A model generated the notes under the pieces. It worked only from the letters and a program-made list of their open reading frames with translations. It was not told the origin of the DNA and did no database searches. The translations under genes and the position numbers were made by a program. Positions 12,601 to 23,516 of a stretch of 64,000 bases of DNA are shown one piece after another (the stretch's first letter is position 1; the number at the start of each line of letters is the position of its first letter). Where the stretch lies: NCBI GenBank assembly GCA_018287875.1, contig JAGVVL010000001.1:6510001-6574000 (forward strand), written 5' to 3'. The DNA comes from Nigrospora sphaerica (taxonomy: Eukaryota > Ascomycota > Sordariomycetes > Amphisphaeriales > Apiosporaceae).

Positions 12601-14273
12601 ACCGCCACATATATGCCATTGGGTGAGAAAGGAAGGGAAGGAAGAGCGTGTATATGTGCGCGCGTTTGTGTATATGGAAAGGACCGTGAGAGGAAACACC
12701 GACCAACCGACCAGAAAAGACCGAGCGCGTCCCGCGTGTCGCCGTCGCCGTCCAGCAGCAGCATCTGCTATGTACAATCCAGCTTCGCCGTGGCTACGCT
12801 GTTCTCCTTCAGTATTGGGAAGGACTGGGATCCCGTACCGTCGGGATCTCCACGACCCATCCCCATTCCGCTTCTCCAAATTGTCCGTTTGCCGGCTGTG
12901 TGGGAACCCTGCATGAACACCGGGCGGAAAGTCGCATTAGCGTCGATGCCGTCCTCCCATGGTTGTTTGGACGTCAATCGCACGGGAAGAGAGAGAAAAA
13001 GATGGAGGGAGGGGGGAGAGCAAGAGAGCGAGAGCAGCGCGGAGGCTGGAGACGCTGGGCCAACAACCAGGCCGAACGAACAGAGCTCCCCAGTTCCGGA
13101 CAAACTCTTCTTCTGCTTCTCTTTCTCCTTGTCCTTCTCATCCTCTGTCGCCCTCTTCCACAGAATTTGCAAAGACGCCTATGTACACTCTCTTGTTTGG
13201 CCCTGCTCGAAAGTCACGGCCCCGGAACAATAGGCGCCGTCATCGAGGCCGGCTCCGCCCCTACCCCTGAGTTTCTCCAAAGCAGGTATACCACCTCTCA
13301 GCAGCTGCGCTGTCGAGGATCTGATGCAACGCTTGTCTGCTACCAGCCAACCGTATGTGAATACTTCCCTAGAGCACAGATACTTACCTTAGGTACCTCT
13401 CTCCTCACACCGTTCGCACCCCGGCCCCCACGCCCCGGGAAATCGGATCGCGATGGTCTGCCGGGCCAGGAATCCGCCGCCGACCTGAGTACCACCAACA
13501 AGCCAACCAACTACATGGTAAAGTACCACCTCCCCCCTCTCACTCATGCTACATTATTGGGCGCCACCCGTCGGCCGGAGCGTGGATGGGTACATGACCC
13601 GATCTGTCTCGGAGCTCAGGCCAGCAGTTCGTCACGTTCAACATGGAACGCGACGGCTTAGACTGTGCGAACGGCTGGGTACGCGACGGTGGTTCCAGGG
13701 GCCCACGAGTCACCCAAGGGGCGTCCGATGGCGGTGAGTCGACACGCTCGGAGGAAAGCGCGCCCTTCACGTCCACGTCTATCCGTTCGTCGCCTGTCGC
13801 CATGGGTGGTATCTGTGACTTTCGGCCCGGGCGCTGGTTCTGCTGCGTCCCAAGGCCTGGACCCGGTCGCACCGGAGACGGCGGCACTCACGATACAGCT
13901 GACAGCTACTTGCCCTGGGGCCGCGGCGACAGAGCACGCCGCCGAGGCACTTTGGCGCACTATAGTCGACTTCAGCCGGATTGCTTCTGCCGGCCTGTCA
14001 GACCTCCGAGTTCGATGCTGTCGGGTGTAGATATCGTGTAATTTCCAAAGCCTATGAGAGGCTACCGCGCTTTTCTTCTTCCCGTTAGCATGCAGCTTGT
14101 GAGCTTGCTTGCAGTCCCTCCCTGGAAGCCCCCGCGGCCGACAAGTTGCCTTCGATCTCCGGGACCCGGGTCGTCCGTCTGCTGGACGTTCATCCGCACT
14201 GTAACGCCACGCCACGGCTTCGACTTCCTTGAAGATTAGAGGCAGCCAAAAGCGGCAGGCGAGCCCTGGCTCC
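9618..14273. other. 4.7-kb gene-poor region upstream of the HMG-box gene
   Basis: No open frame here looks like a known protein or keeps the GC3 bias of true genes. The longest frames (for example 10545-11237 minus and 12900-13661 plus) are low-complexity or mixed in character. Several minus-strand donor-like sites (for example near 10707, 10972) fit a long, possibly intron-bearing 5' leader of the HMG-box gene, in line with the long leaders known for ste11-type genes. Runs rich in TACCTA/TAGGTA occur. The right edge is the 3' flank of the UstYa-like gene. Confidence 0.45.
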
Positions 14274-15743
14274 TCAGTCATGCGGGAAAGCTGGGCCTTG
14301 ATTCCCGTCAGCGCCCTATACCCTCCTTGCATGGGGGGTTTGGACAGACTTACCGAGCTCAGGATGCACAAGCATCCCGTCTGCGAACACATCTACCGTG
14401 TTGGCCTTTGCATAGTCCATCAGAGAGTCCCAGCGGACGCATTGGTGAGTGCTTGTGACGTTGTGCTGGACGCTGAGGTTAGTTTCGCCCTAGTAGGTTC
14501 TGTAAAGACTGTCTCTGAACGACACTGCTGCAGAGATGTGGAATTGGCAAAGACTATTTGCCCCTGCAGGAGGCAAAGCAGTTCGGGGCGGTTCTTGTGC
14601 TAGCAAGGCGGATCAGGAGTCTCGAGAGTTATTTGCTTACCAGAGGCAGCCGCTTCCCAGGGGCCCATTTCATCGTCTCGATAGTCGGGTCGGCCTTGCA
14701 CATAACATAGGCCTTCAACGCTCCAAGGCAATGTTCTGCAACGCGTCAGCTAGGTTGTGCCCCTGAATGGCCCGTTGGGCGAGACGGTGTCCGGCAGGCA
14801 GGTATCTCTTCACTTACCCGTATGGCTCCTCAGCTGCTTCTTTTCCTCGGCCGTTTGATTTGAATCACCGTATCGCTCCGGGTAAAGCTGGTGATAGATG
14901 TGCTTCTAGAGAAGACGACAGACCGTCAGCGACAACATACGTAGGCCCCTCAGCGCAGCAGAATAGTAACTCACGAGGCAATGCAAATGATGGAAAGCCA
15001 TCATGGACCCAAAATACCGACCATCCGGGAAGCGCACGGCCTGATCGAGCCGTCCAACCTCTTCGATGAAGGATTTGGGGAGGCCGATGTTGTGGTCTGG
15101 TGGTGGGAAAGCGCAAGGTTAGGACAAAGCAACGAACAGCAACGCGCGGAAGCGGTCACAGAGGTTTCATACATCGAACTAGTTCATGCCTGGATTTGGG
15201 AAGCATCAGGATCAGCAAGTTTCTTGGGCGGTACGCATGGAACGCGGGGAACCCTCATCCGATTGCCGTCACTCGCGTTTGTAGGGGCGGAAGAGGTAAC
15301 AATCGGAAGAGCAGAAGAAGGCCTTTACCGAGGGGAGAGATCTTACCAGTTGCTGTCGATTTCTTTGCTCGGCTCGCCAAAGTAGGCACCGCTCTCTTTC
15401 CAGTCCAGGTAGTCCACCTCACGGGTTTCGTACTTGATATAGTCCATGGCGGGGGCTAGTCAAAAACCCGGCGACGGTCAGCAGATACCGGCGGTGGCTC
15501 TTTCGAGACGCACTCACAGCGAATAATGTTGGCGCCGAACAACGCATTGTGGCCCGAGGTTTTCTTCGCCAGCACGACGACGACGAGAGTATACAGGGCC
15601 AACGCCAGCAAAGCCGCTATAGACTGCCAGCATCTTCGGAATACGTTGCTCGAACGGGTCCGGGCATTGATGGATTTCATGCCGGTGCCATCTTCCAAGG
15701 AGTCTTGGGTCGGAACGGACGCGTATCCCTTCTGTTTCTCCAT
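14274..15743 (-). CDS. UstYa-like oxidative cyclase (DUF3328)
   Basis: Member of the UstYa family, membrane-anchored oxidases that cyclise ribosomal peptides in ustiloxin, phomopsin and asperipin pathways. Eight exons: 15743-15518, 15455-15347, 15189-15173, 15096-14975, 14905-14818, 14735-14641, 14465-14354, 14296-14274; every junction has GT/AG and phases agree; 263 residues. One membrane helix lies near residues 38-56, then the typical PAMDYIKYE and SGAYFGEPSKEIDSNW segments. Both signature motifs are intact: HHLHC (153-157) and HTEHC (186-190). The C-terminal part has the expected STHQCVRWDSLMDYA and VHPELGPAF. An in-frame ATG at 15767 would add eight residues. The 17-nt third exon is needed to keep frame and gives the family sequence WHELVRYHNIGLPK. 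It lies divergent from the repeat precursor at 16788. Confidence 0.93.
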
Positions 15744-16787
15744 GGGGAGTGGTTGACTCTGGACCAAAAGGCGCGCGCAAGAGATTCAAATCTACACCGT
15801 ATGCGATACAGGTTTGCGGGCGCTGGGACCGGGCTGGGTTATGGCCAGAAGTGTCTCTCTCTGTCTCTCGGAGATGACCAGTAAAACTAAGGTGTAGACG
15901 GCATCGCGGGGGAAACACGTCGCCGGCACTTGCCGCTTACCGGGTACAACAAACCAGGCCCGCCGGCAAGGCAAAGGGCGATCTGGATCAGACAAGGGTC
16001 TTGGCACTAGAATCCTACGAGAGGGGCTGATAGGCAACTTGCCTGGTTCCGGAAGGCGCATCGTAACATGGTCGGCGTCCACCGTCATCATGTTGCGGAT
16101 CGGGGCCCCTCGTGCTCGCGAGTGTACAAAATGCTCCTCTGGGTACTTGCCCGCGCACATTGGAGTCGGACCGGTTGGCCGAGGCCCCCCTGCGTGGCGA
16201 GGGTCTCGGCTCTCGGAATTTCGTAGTATCACGGGTTACCATCGCCTTCCTCTTTGGTCTACTCTGCTCCATGCAGGTCTCGTATAGGAGGGGTTGATAA
16301 GGGATCACGACATCAGCAAGGGCTTTCCCCAGTAGACAGATGCCCCATGCCAAGGCGGTGGCCACCGAATGGTGTACTAACGGCTGAATACAAGCAACCT
16401 TGGGCAGATGCTTGACATGCCGGGCGATTGGCCACAAACCAAAGTACCGCACCGGAAGGCAGGCGCAGGTCGATCCTCCTCACGGCTTGGCATCACCGGC
16501 CCGCCTGGGGGAGTGCATGAACGAGGGGAACATGAGCGGGAGAATGAACCCGCCGAGTATCGGTGTAAGAAACGGGGAACCGCTTGAAACGTGCCTCACA
16601 GGCGGGCGGCGATCTGGGTCACCTCGGTTGGCCACAGCTGGATATAAAGAAAAGACAATAGGCGCCCGGGGTACACGGGCTTTTGACTCCAGGTTAACCA
16701 CGAGTTCCCGGGCCATTATATCGATTAATCCTTCTTTACCTGCAGTCTCACCTCTCGACGTAGCAAGTACCTACTGAGACATACGCC
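15744..16787. promoter_or_regulatory. divergent promoter between UstYa-like gene and RiPP precursor
   Basis: A 1-kb spacer from which both putative pathway genes are transcribed outward. On the plus strand a TATAAAG at 16643-16649 sits 139 bp upstream of the precursor ATG, a plausible core promoter. CGG/CCG half-sites that could suit a Zn2Cys6 regulator occur, for example CGG-N4-CCG near 16171. Frames on the minus strand (15792-16232, 16015-16452) resemble nothing known and are treated as chance. Co-regulation is inferred from the arrangement. Confidence 0.5.
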
Positions 16788-17213
16788 ATGAAGCTGACCA
16801 GTGTATTCCTGGCCTCATTGGCGAGCCATGCGTTGGCTCTGCCTCTAGAACAGCCGGGTCCGGACCCTCGAAGCACTTGGACTTCTGTATACGCTGACCA
16901 AGTTGTAGCCAAGGCCATCCGTGCCACCGCTGAGAGCCTGGACGCCGACCTGCAATACTTTCCCACTAAGCGGGCCGAGGAGCAGGACGCCGACCTGCAA
17001 TACTTTCCCACCAAGCGGGCCGAGGAGCAGGACGCCGACCTGCAATACTTTCCCACCAAGCGGGCCGAGAAGCAGGATGCCGACCTGGTGAGAAAACCTC
17101 ACCCTACCATCACTGGGGGGGCAGCCCAAGTCTCGATCCCAGGGCGGTATCTCTCGTACCACACGAACACGTACTGATTTTGCGTGCTACAGCAATACGA
17201 TCCCAGCAAGTGA
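16788..17213 (+). CDS. secreted multi-repeat RiPP precursor peptide (dikaritin type)
   Basis: Putative precursor of a ribosomally made, Kex2-released cyclic peptide. Exon 1 16788-17087, intron 17088-17192 (GTGAGA...GTGCTACAG, phase 0), exon 2 17193-17213; 106 residues. Residues 1-17 form a signal peptide (MKLTSVFLASLASHALA). A pro-region follows to residue 51, then three 15-residue repeats DADLQYFPTKRAEEQ (52-66, 67-81, and 82-96, the last with AEKQ). The intron cuts a fourth, shortened repeat, so exon 2 completes DADL as QYDPSK and then stops; this continuity is strong support for the splice. Each full repeat ends in Lys-Arg, a Kex2 site, after a Tyr-containing core (YFPT or LQYFPT), the layout of UstA and PhomA. 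An AATAAA lies at 17352. The divergent UstYa-like gene is the expected partner. Product and core limits are inferred. Confidence 0.9.
16941..17087 (+). repeat. 45-bp tandem repeats encoding the RiPP core units
   Basis: Units at 16941-16985, 16986-17030 and 17031-17075, plus a 12-nt start of a fourth at 17076. The three full units differ from each other by only two base changes: one synonymous (ACT/ACC Thr) and one giving Glu to Lys in the spacer of unit 3. Such identity at silent sites points to recent duplication or gene conversion. Confidence 0.95.
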
Positions 17214-17675
17214 GGAGGCCAAAGTCGATCTGGACAAGTCAACAGCGCGTCCATTGCTGCGCGGCCGTGCGAAACCCGGGGTCTTGTCTCGTGATGGTGC
17301 TGGGCCGATGGAAAGCTGACCTGGATGGCAGGAAGCCCAGCCTTATCCACGAATAAAGGTGTATACGCAACGGCGATGAGTGAGCATGCCCATGATTTCA
17401 CCGTACGGGCAGGAAACCCTAGAGGCATAGCATGCGGCTTATATAAGACTTGTGTATTGATCTACCAGATAAGTCATGGCCGTAGGAAGAATACACCTGT
17501 TCTCACCTAGCCCTCCCTAAGCGGACTCGCACCTTGGGTACGAGTACGACCAAGTAAACTGCCTTCGCACTCCGCCTCCGTCTAAATGCAGCAACATGTC
17601 TTCTTCGAGGGCTTGAGCCTGGAAGCACCGCAAGATAGTTTATTCATAAACCCGGTACCTCGGTACATGACACGA
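17214..17675. other. intergenic, 3' flank of the RiPP precursor
   Basis: Contains the poly(A)-signal-like AATAAA at 17352-17357, 139 bp after the precursor stop codon, and the 3' flank of the convergent PHD-finger gene. No further gene seen. Confidence 0.55.
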
Positions 17676-20268
17676 TTATAAACTCCTCGTCGTATCACTT
17701 GACTGTTGTGAGACTGGTCGAACCGGCTCGGTGGACTTGACGGGCGGCGTATTGATTTGCTGCTGCGGTGAGGGCGAAAGAGTCCTCACCGGGGGCAGGA
17801 TCGCTGGCGCTGGCGTCGAGCGCCCGCCACTGCTGCCCACCGGCGGAGATGACCGCTTGGAAGGCGACAGACCATTTTGGGGGGGCGGCAGTGTCGGCGT
17901 GGCCATGAGAGGGCTGGACCCCCCTCCATGGCTGGCTTTCAGCCGAGGTGTGGACAGCGCAGTGTTGCTGCTCGGCGACCGCCCGGACGTCGAGAACGAC
18001 ACCGAAGGGGGTGAGAGCACCGGCAAGCTGCTAGAAGCTGCTTCCAAGGGTTGTTTAAGAGGGGAGTCGGGCCGTGCAGCAACCGGCGGCACCGTCGCGT
18101 CTGCATGAGAAGGTAGACTGGTTGCCGGAGACGCTGGCTTCCGCCCCGCGCCGTTCGGCTTTGGCGACACGTGAAAGACACCTTTGGGCGGAAGGCTCTG
18201 GTGCTCTCCGGTGCGGGTGGCGGCGGAGTTCGGCGATGACTTGTTGATGGTAGAATAGGCTCGTGACTTGTTAGGTGACTGCCGGGGGGGTGATAGTGTC
18301 GGATGGGGAGACGAAAAGGGGTTGGGCCCGTCACTATTGAACGGAGACACGGAGGACGGGATATGCGTCTGGGTCGACAGCTTGATAGGGATTGCAGGTT
18401 GGCCCGACACTTGCGGCCGAGATCCCTGTTGCAATGGTAAACCGTTCAGGGCAGCCGCCCCATGAGAAGCAGCCCCCTTCGTGGGAGGCAAGTCAGGCTT
18501 AGCCAACGGCTTGGAGGAGGGCGCCTCGAGGCCCGACTCTGTGGGTGGTTGACGCGATGCCGGAGGAGACTCGGGGTCGGTGGGTGCCGTGCGCGAGGGC
18601 GAGGACGGAGCCTCGCCGGGACTCTTCAACTTGAGCTTGATGACCGGCTGTTTGGGTGTCGCTTCTTTCCTCTTGCAGGTACTGCAGATGAAGTGGAAGT
18701 CGTCGTTGTCGGCTTCCTCCTCGCTCACCCCTACACATTTACTGTGCTGCCAGACACTGCATCTCTCGCAAGCTATGCTGTGCGTGCCGTCGTCCACTTG
18801 GCCGTACATGCCACAGACGCAATCGAACGTCCAGTTTTCCTCTTGTTGCTCGAGCTCCTCAAGCGCCTGTTTACTCTTGTCGATCGCGGCCTGCCGTCGC
18901 CGTTCGGATACGCGACCGGTTCCGGAGCTGAGGTTCTTGCTGTCTTCAGAGAGTTGCGACAGCTCACGCTGGTGTTGAAGACGCCGTGCCTCCCGTTCCT
19001 TGAGACGGCTTTCTCGCGACATCAGCCTATCGTCGCGCTCTTTCTCCAGTTTTTGGCGCTTCAGGTCCTCCTTCTTGGAGGCTGCCTCCTCTTTACGACG
19101 CCGCTCTTCCTCATCTCGCGACTGTTGTTCCTGTTTTTGCAGCTCGGCTTTGCCGGCAAGGCGACTGGAACGTTTGGCGGTGGCCATCTTCTGCAGGCTG
19201 AGCAGCTCCCGCTCCCGCGCTTGCGCCTTTCGTTTTCGTGACTCTTCCTGCTTCTCGAGTATGGGCACAAGCCCCTCCTGGATTCTGTCCCTCAAGATTT
19301 TCTCGTTCTCGTCACGCGTCTTGCGTATGGTGGCCAGGAAGGCATTGACTTCAGGCAAGGTGACGGCGATGCATTCCCACTTGGCACCCCCCAAACCATC
19401 ATCTTCAGGCTCCGGGGCCTCTCCGGGCTCTGAAGCCAGGTCCTCGTCGCCATCGTCCGGGTTGGTGGCGGCGGACTTTGAAACGCGGCGTCTCTTGGCC
19501 GATCGCGCAGCAGCTTTGGCTTTCTTGGAGTTCTTCTTAGGCTTCCAGGCGGCGGAAGGCGGCGGTGCATCCGTCATGCGGTATAGGCGGTCGTCATCGA
19601 GGAGGTAGTATGTTCGGTCCTCGCTGTCCCAGCCGTAAGGCTCAATCCGCCAGTCGGTTTGGTCGGTGACACGTTGCTCGTCCATCTTGTCGCGGACGCG
19701 CTCGGGGTGCAGCATGACCCACTGAGTCAATTGCTGCAGGACTCGCAGCTGTTCCGGGCTTAATGTCATTTCTATGGGCGGCGGGGGTGCTTTGGCAATA
19801 TCAGCGTACCTTGACTTCAATATCGAAGTCATGAAACTTTGCGGGCTCCGGGTCGGTGCCAAAGGGGTTGCGACCAGGATTTTTGGCAACATATTGGCGT
19901 CGGGTATATTCATCGAACAATTCGGGGGTGAGTCCACGATGCGAGGACACGGATTTGAGCAGCGCAAGGCCGATGTCAACGAGGACGGTCGACCGCGGCT
20001 TCAGACATTCGGCCTCTAGCGTCTGGGGCCGGCGTCAGCAGAGCATGGGGGATGACGGCGAGGCACCTACATCGATATCAAGACTGTCGTCGATCTTGAC
20101 TACCTTGCCAAAGAGGTATATCCACTGGAACAGATTGGCGAACTGCCAGGTGTTGCGGACACGTTGGAGTAGTGACGCATGTTCGGGCGCATCCTGGGGA
20201 GTGGCAGGCGCCGGAGTATCTGGCTCGGGCTCGGCATCACGCAGAGCACGTTTCCTAGACGAAACCAT
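17676..20268 (-). CDS. DDT-WHIM-PHD finger chromatin protein (RSF1-like)
   Basis: Probable accessory subunit of an ISWI-type nucleosome remodeller or a histone reader. Exons 20268-20071, 20022-19810 and 19748-17676, with introns of 48 and 61 nt, both phase 0; 827 residues. Residues about 40-137 make a DDT-like helical domain (FANLFQWIYLFGKVV, LEAECLKPRSTVLVDIGLALL) continuing into LRVLQQLTQWVMLHPERV. A WHIM-type motif follows at about 171-195 (WRIEPYGWDSEDRTYYLLDD...LYRM). Then comes a basic stretch and a long charged coiled coil, about 280-445. A C4HC3 PHD finger sits at about 443-498 (CVCG, CERCSVWQHSKC, CSTC). The C-terminal 330 residues are Ser/Pro-rich and disordered. The domain order resembles animal RSF1. 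The complex it belongs to is inferred, not shown. Confidence 0.82.
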
Positions 20269-23200
20269 GGCGGCAATCGCGCACGCTGCCGGGCAACGGG
20301 AGGGAGCTCGGCTACGGGCGATATAGCTACGCGATGATCTAGCTGTCGCTGGTAGTCATGGACAGGCGGGTCGGGCAGCGGCAAGAGGGTGGATGCGATG
20401 GCAGGGCCGGAGGAGAAGCGGCGAGGTACAAAGGCAGGGAGGAATGCGACCGAGGCGGCGCTCTCCCCAAGGCGCCAAGCAGCGGTACAGGCTGAAATGC
20501 CGGCGGTGTTGATCGCAGAAGCAGATGGCTATGGCAGGAGCGCTGATGCGGATAGTCAACAGTGGCCGGCGCAAGTCGAGCTTGAGGTCGAGATGGTGGT
20601 TCTTCGTATGGATGTTGGGATTATTTTCCACTTGGGTAGCCTCCAGGGCGCGGTTCGCTTTGGCTACAAACGCGACTGGTGGCCGATTTCGTAATGGGGG
20701 GACGCACGCACACGCACGCGCTTGGGAGCCACACCTGCCAGCCAACCTCCCCACCTGCCATCCAGCATCCAGGCAAGATGAGCTGCACAGCGTCTTGTTG
20801 CATACCTCCGGCCTCTGCCTTCATTATCCAAGTACCTACGTAGGTAGGTGGCAAATACTGAATTGGTATACAAAGGCCTGTTTACATGCATGCTATTTCC
20901 GAGATTGCTAACAGACCGACTTCTTATAAATAATACATCACGACTAACCGTAAGATGCCGCGATGCCCTGTGGCTGTCCATACAGAGGTACATAAGTACA
21001 AGGTAGTAGGTATGGTCGCTAGGCTGTCAAGCAGAAGCTGACATCTTCCGTGCATACAATACATAGGTACAGGTATTGGTAGAAAGCCCGATGTGACTGC
21101 ATACATAGTAAGAGGTAGGTAATCCAATTGTCCGTAGCTGGTCGACCTTTTCGCGGTTCGATGGGGCTTCTCTCAGCTTGAGTCTCTCCGGTCGGCTGAT
21201 GGGCAGTATGGCCAGTCAGATCGGTTGTGCCACCGAAAGAAAGACAGCAGAGGCAGGACAGATGAACCCTGCAGCAGAGCATGTGCCTAGGATGGGGCCC
21301 TATCATGTAGCTGTTGTTCCTTTCTTGTTGTCATTGCCCTCATTGCCCGGCTCGCCTAGGTTCTTTCTCTCTTTCACCCTTGACCACTTCGGCCGCCATG
21401 AATCATTTTCGGATGCTGGATGAATAGCCCTGGTGCCTAACATACCACATGATGCTCATGATTCAAGCCGGAATGCATAGTAGAGACGACCCGTCAATAG
21501 GTAGTGTATATCTGCCCTGGGTATTTGTACATCCATGTTTCTTATGCACAGACCTGTTCAGAAAGACCCTTGACCATATATTAGAAGCAACCACGGCGAA
21601 AGAGGTAGGCATCGCCTTCTATTCCATTGAAGTAATGTTAAGACTGCACCCTCCCCCTCACCAGTATCCTTTGACAGGAGAAAGTATATCTATATACCAA
21701 ATAATTGGGCGGGTAAGGGGACAAGATGGTTGCCAGTGGTGTTGAAAGATCGGCAGTAGTTTGCTGGTCTCTTCTTTTTGCCTTGTGCGGGTGGGTGGCC
21801 AGGGTTTAGTTGGTGTTTCACAACTCCATCTCCCATGTTTGACTGTGTCATCTGAAATGGTCCCCTGCCGTGATATTCAGTCCTGGGCTGCCGAAATGCA
21901 TGCCATTGGCTTTAACAGCACCGGGCCGGGCAGCGGACTGTGTTTATTCCACAGAGTTCTTCAGAACAGATTAATGCCTCCATGGGGAGGATCCAGACTA
22001 GGAACTCCTCCTCTCCCCCCCTAGAGGCTCAGAAGCCTTCATGCGTTTGTTTGACTGATGTGCCCGGCTCAGGCCGCAGGAGGGGGGTACTGCCGGTCTG
22101 TTAGCACCTCGTGCCTCGTCTTAAGGCTGAGTGTGTGCGTTGGCTGCCGGCCTGCTCTGGGTTCCCAATCGGACTCACCCGGCCCACAGACCCGGATCTG
22201 ACGGGACCCGCGGACCACAAAGCGGGTGCGTACTGTGTACTGTGCCTGGCATCCGCGTGGAACGATGAGGTATTTGCATGTACATCTTTTCTGTCCATAG
22301 CGGAACTACACCTAGCACACAAAAGCATCCACCGGGGCGGCTGGGTAGGGGGACCTGAGCCAGATAAAACATCCATGCTTCGCTGCCAAGCTGTCAATGT
22401 GTTCCCGCAAGAGGCCAGGTCAACTCTTAGTAGGTCAACCAGAAAGATACGACTCGGTAGGTACATGGACATCACAGCCGGGAGGATGGATGAATGTCGC
22501 TGCTGCAGCTGAATCGAAGCTAATCCGCTCCAAGAACTAGTCGTGATGATAGGGCAGCTAGGTACTCTGTGGATGTGGGCCAAGGCCTGGAAGCTGGAGG
22601 CCCGTTAGTCGGAGTCCTTGGGATTTCATACACAGTACATGTACATACATGTAGGCAGTTCTGGATGCGATGGCAATAGGGAACGAATGGGATGGCATGG
22701 ATGATGGGAGGCCTACGAACTACAATACGAGCTCGCCCCAGACAGCGAAGTACCCAAGCCGCCAAGGTACCCGTGCAACTCGCATTAGGTTTGATGCGAT
22801 TCCCGACACCTTGGGGGCGGACATACGTAGATGTTACTACTTATAGAAAAGCTATATACTCGGTACGTAAGTACATCAAATGAAGACGGCCACGGCGGTT
22901 GTCGTGGTAAGAATAACACGGTGGTTGCTTTTGTTGCCGGACTGGTCCCTCAAACTCTCAGCCATCGCACACCTCCGCGATCCGACACACGACTTGCCCA
23001 ACTTGCGACACAATCGCAGGCTCTCAAGCACTCAGGGATCGATTGATTGCCCCCGACGTGCGACAGTCTCGGGCCTACATACACATGGATGTACATACCA
23101 TGTGGCACGCTTGGTAGTATGCAGGTACTGTACCGTACGTTTCACATAGTACCTGTACCTCGAGGTGGTCCCCGACGCGTACTTGGCAACGTACTAACTT

Positions 23201-23516
23201 CCATGTCAGCCAGGGACCTACACGATAAGTTCCCCCCAGCTCCCACTCTCTCGCTCTCTCGCTCGCGCAAGGACCCCTCGATCTTGTACACTCGCCCGCG
23301 CCGCGCCGCACCGCACCGACTGCATTTCAGCAACGGAACAGCTTCGACCTTCTGCCGAAACCCCCACGATATCGCCCTTCTGGTAATGATTTAGCTTGCC
23401 ACGGAACCCTCGAGTGCGCGCGCCTTGCGCATTGCGCGCGCCAGCCAACCTGCTGGTTTCCACGCCGCTGAACAACCATCCCATCCCATCACACCCATCT
23501 CTCTACGACGCCAGCC
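20269..23516. other. 3.2-kb intergenic region, no gene recognised
   Basis: Separates divergent genes (PHD protein minus, Cch1 plus). Open frames are short, AT content is higher than in the genes, and none resembles a family I know. A perfect 14-bp palindrome TACCTACGTAGGTA lies at 20833-20846 and related TACCTA/TAGGTA words recur. The last 300 bp before 23517 are C-rich and could be the Cch1 leader. Confidence 0.5.

Noticed and set aside
12900..13661. 253-codon plus-strand frame with a Leu-rich stretch
   Set aside because: The hydrophobic run comes from a CT-rich repeat; no start context or homology.
15792..16452. Two minus-strand frames between the UstYa-like gene and the precursor, considered as a second pathway enzyme
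   Set aside because: No UstYa motif, membrane helix or oxidase signature; they fit better as promoter sequence.
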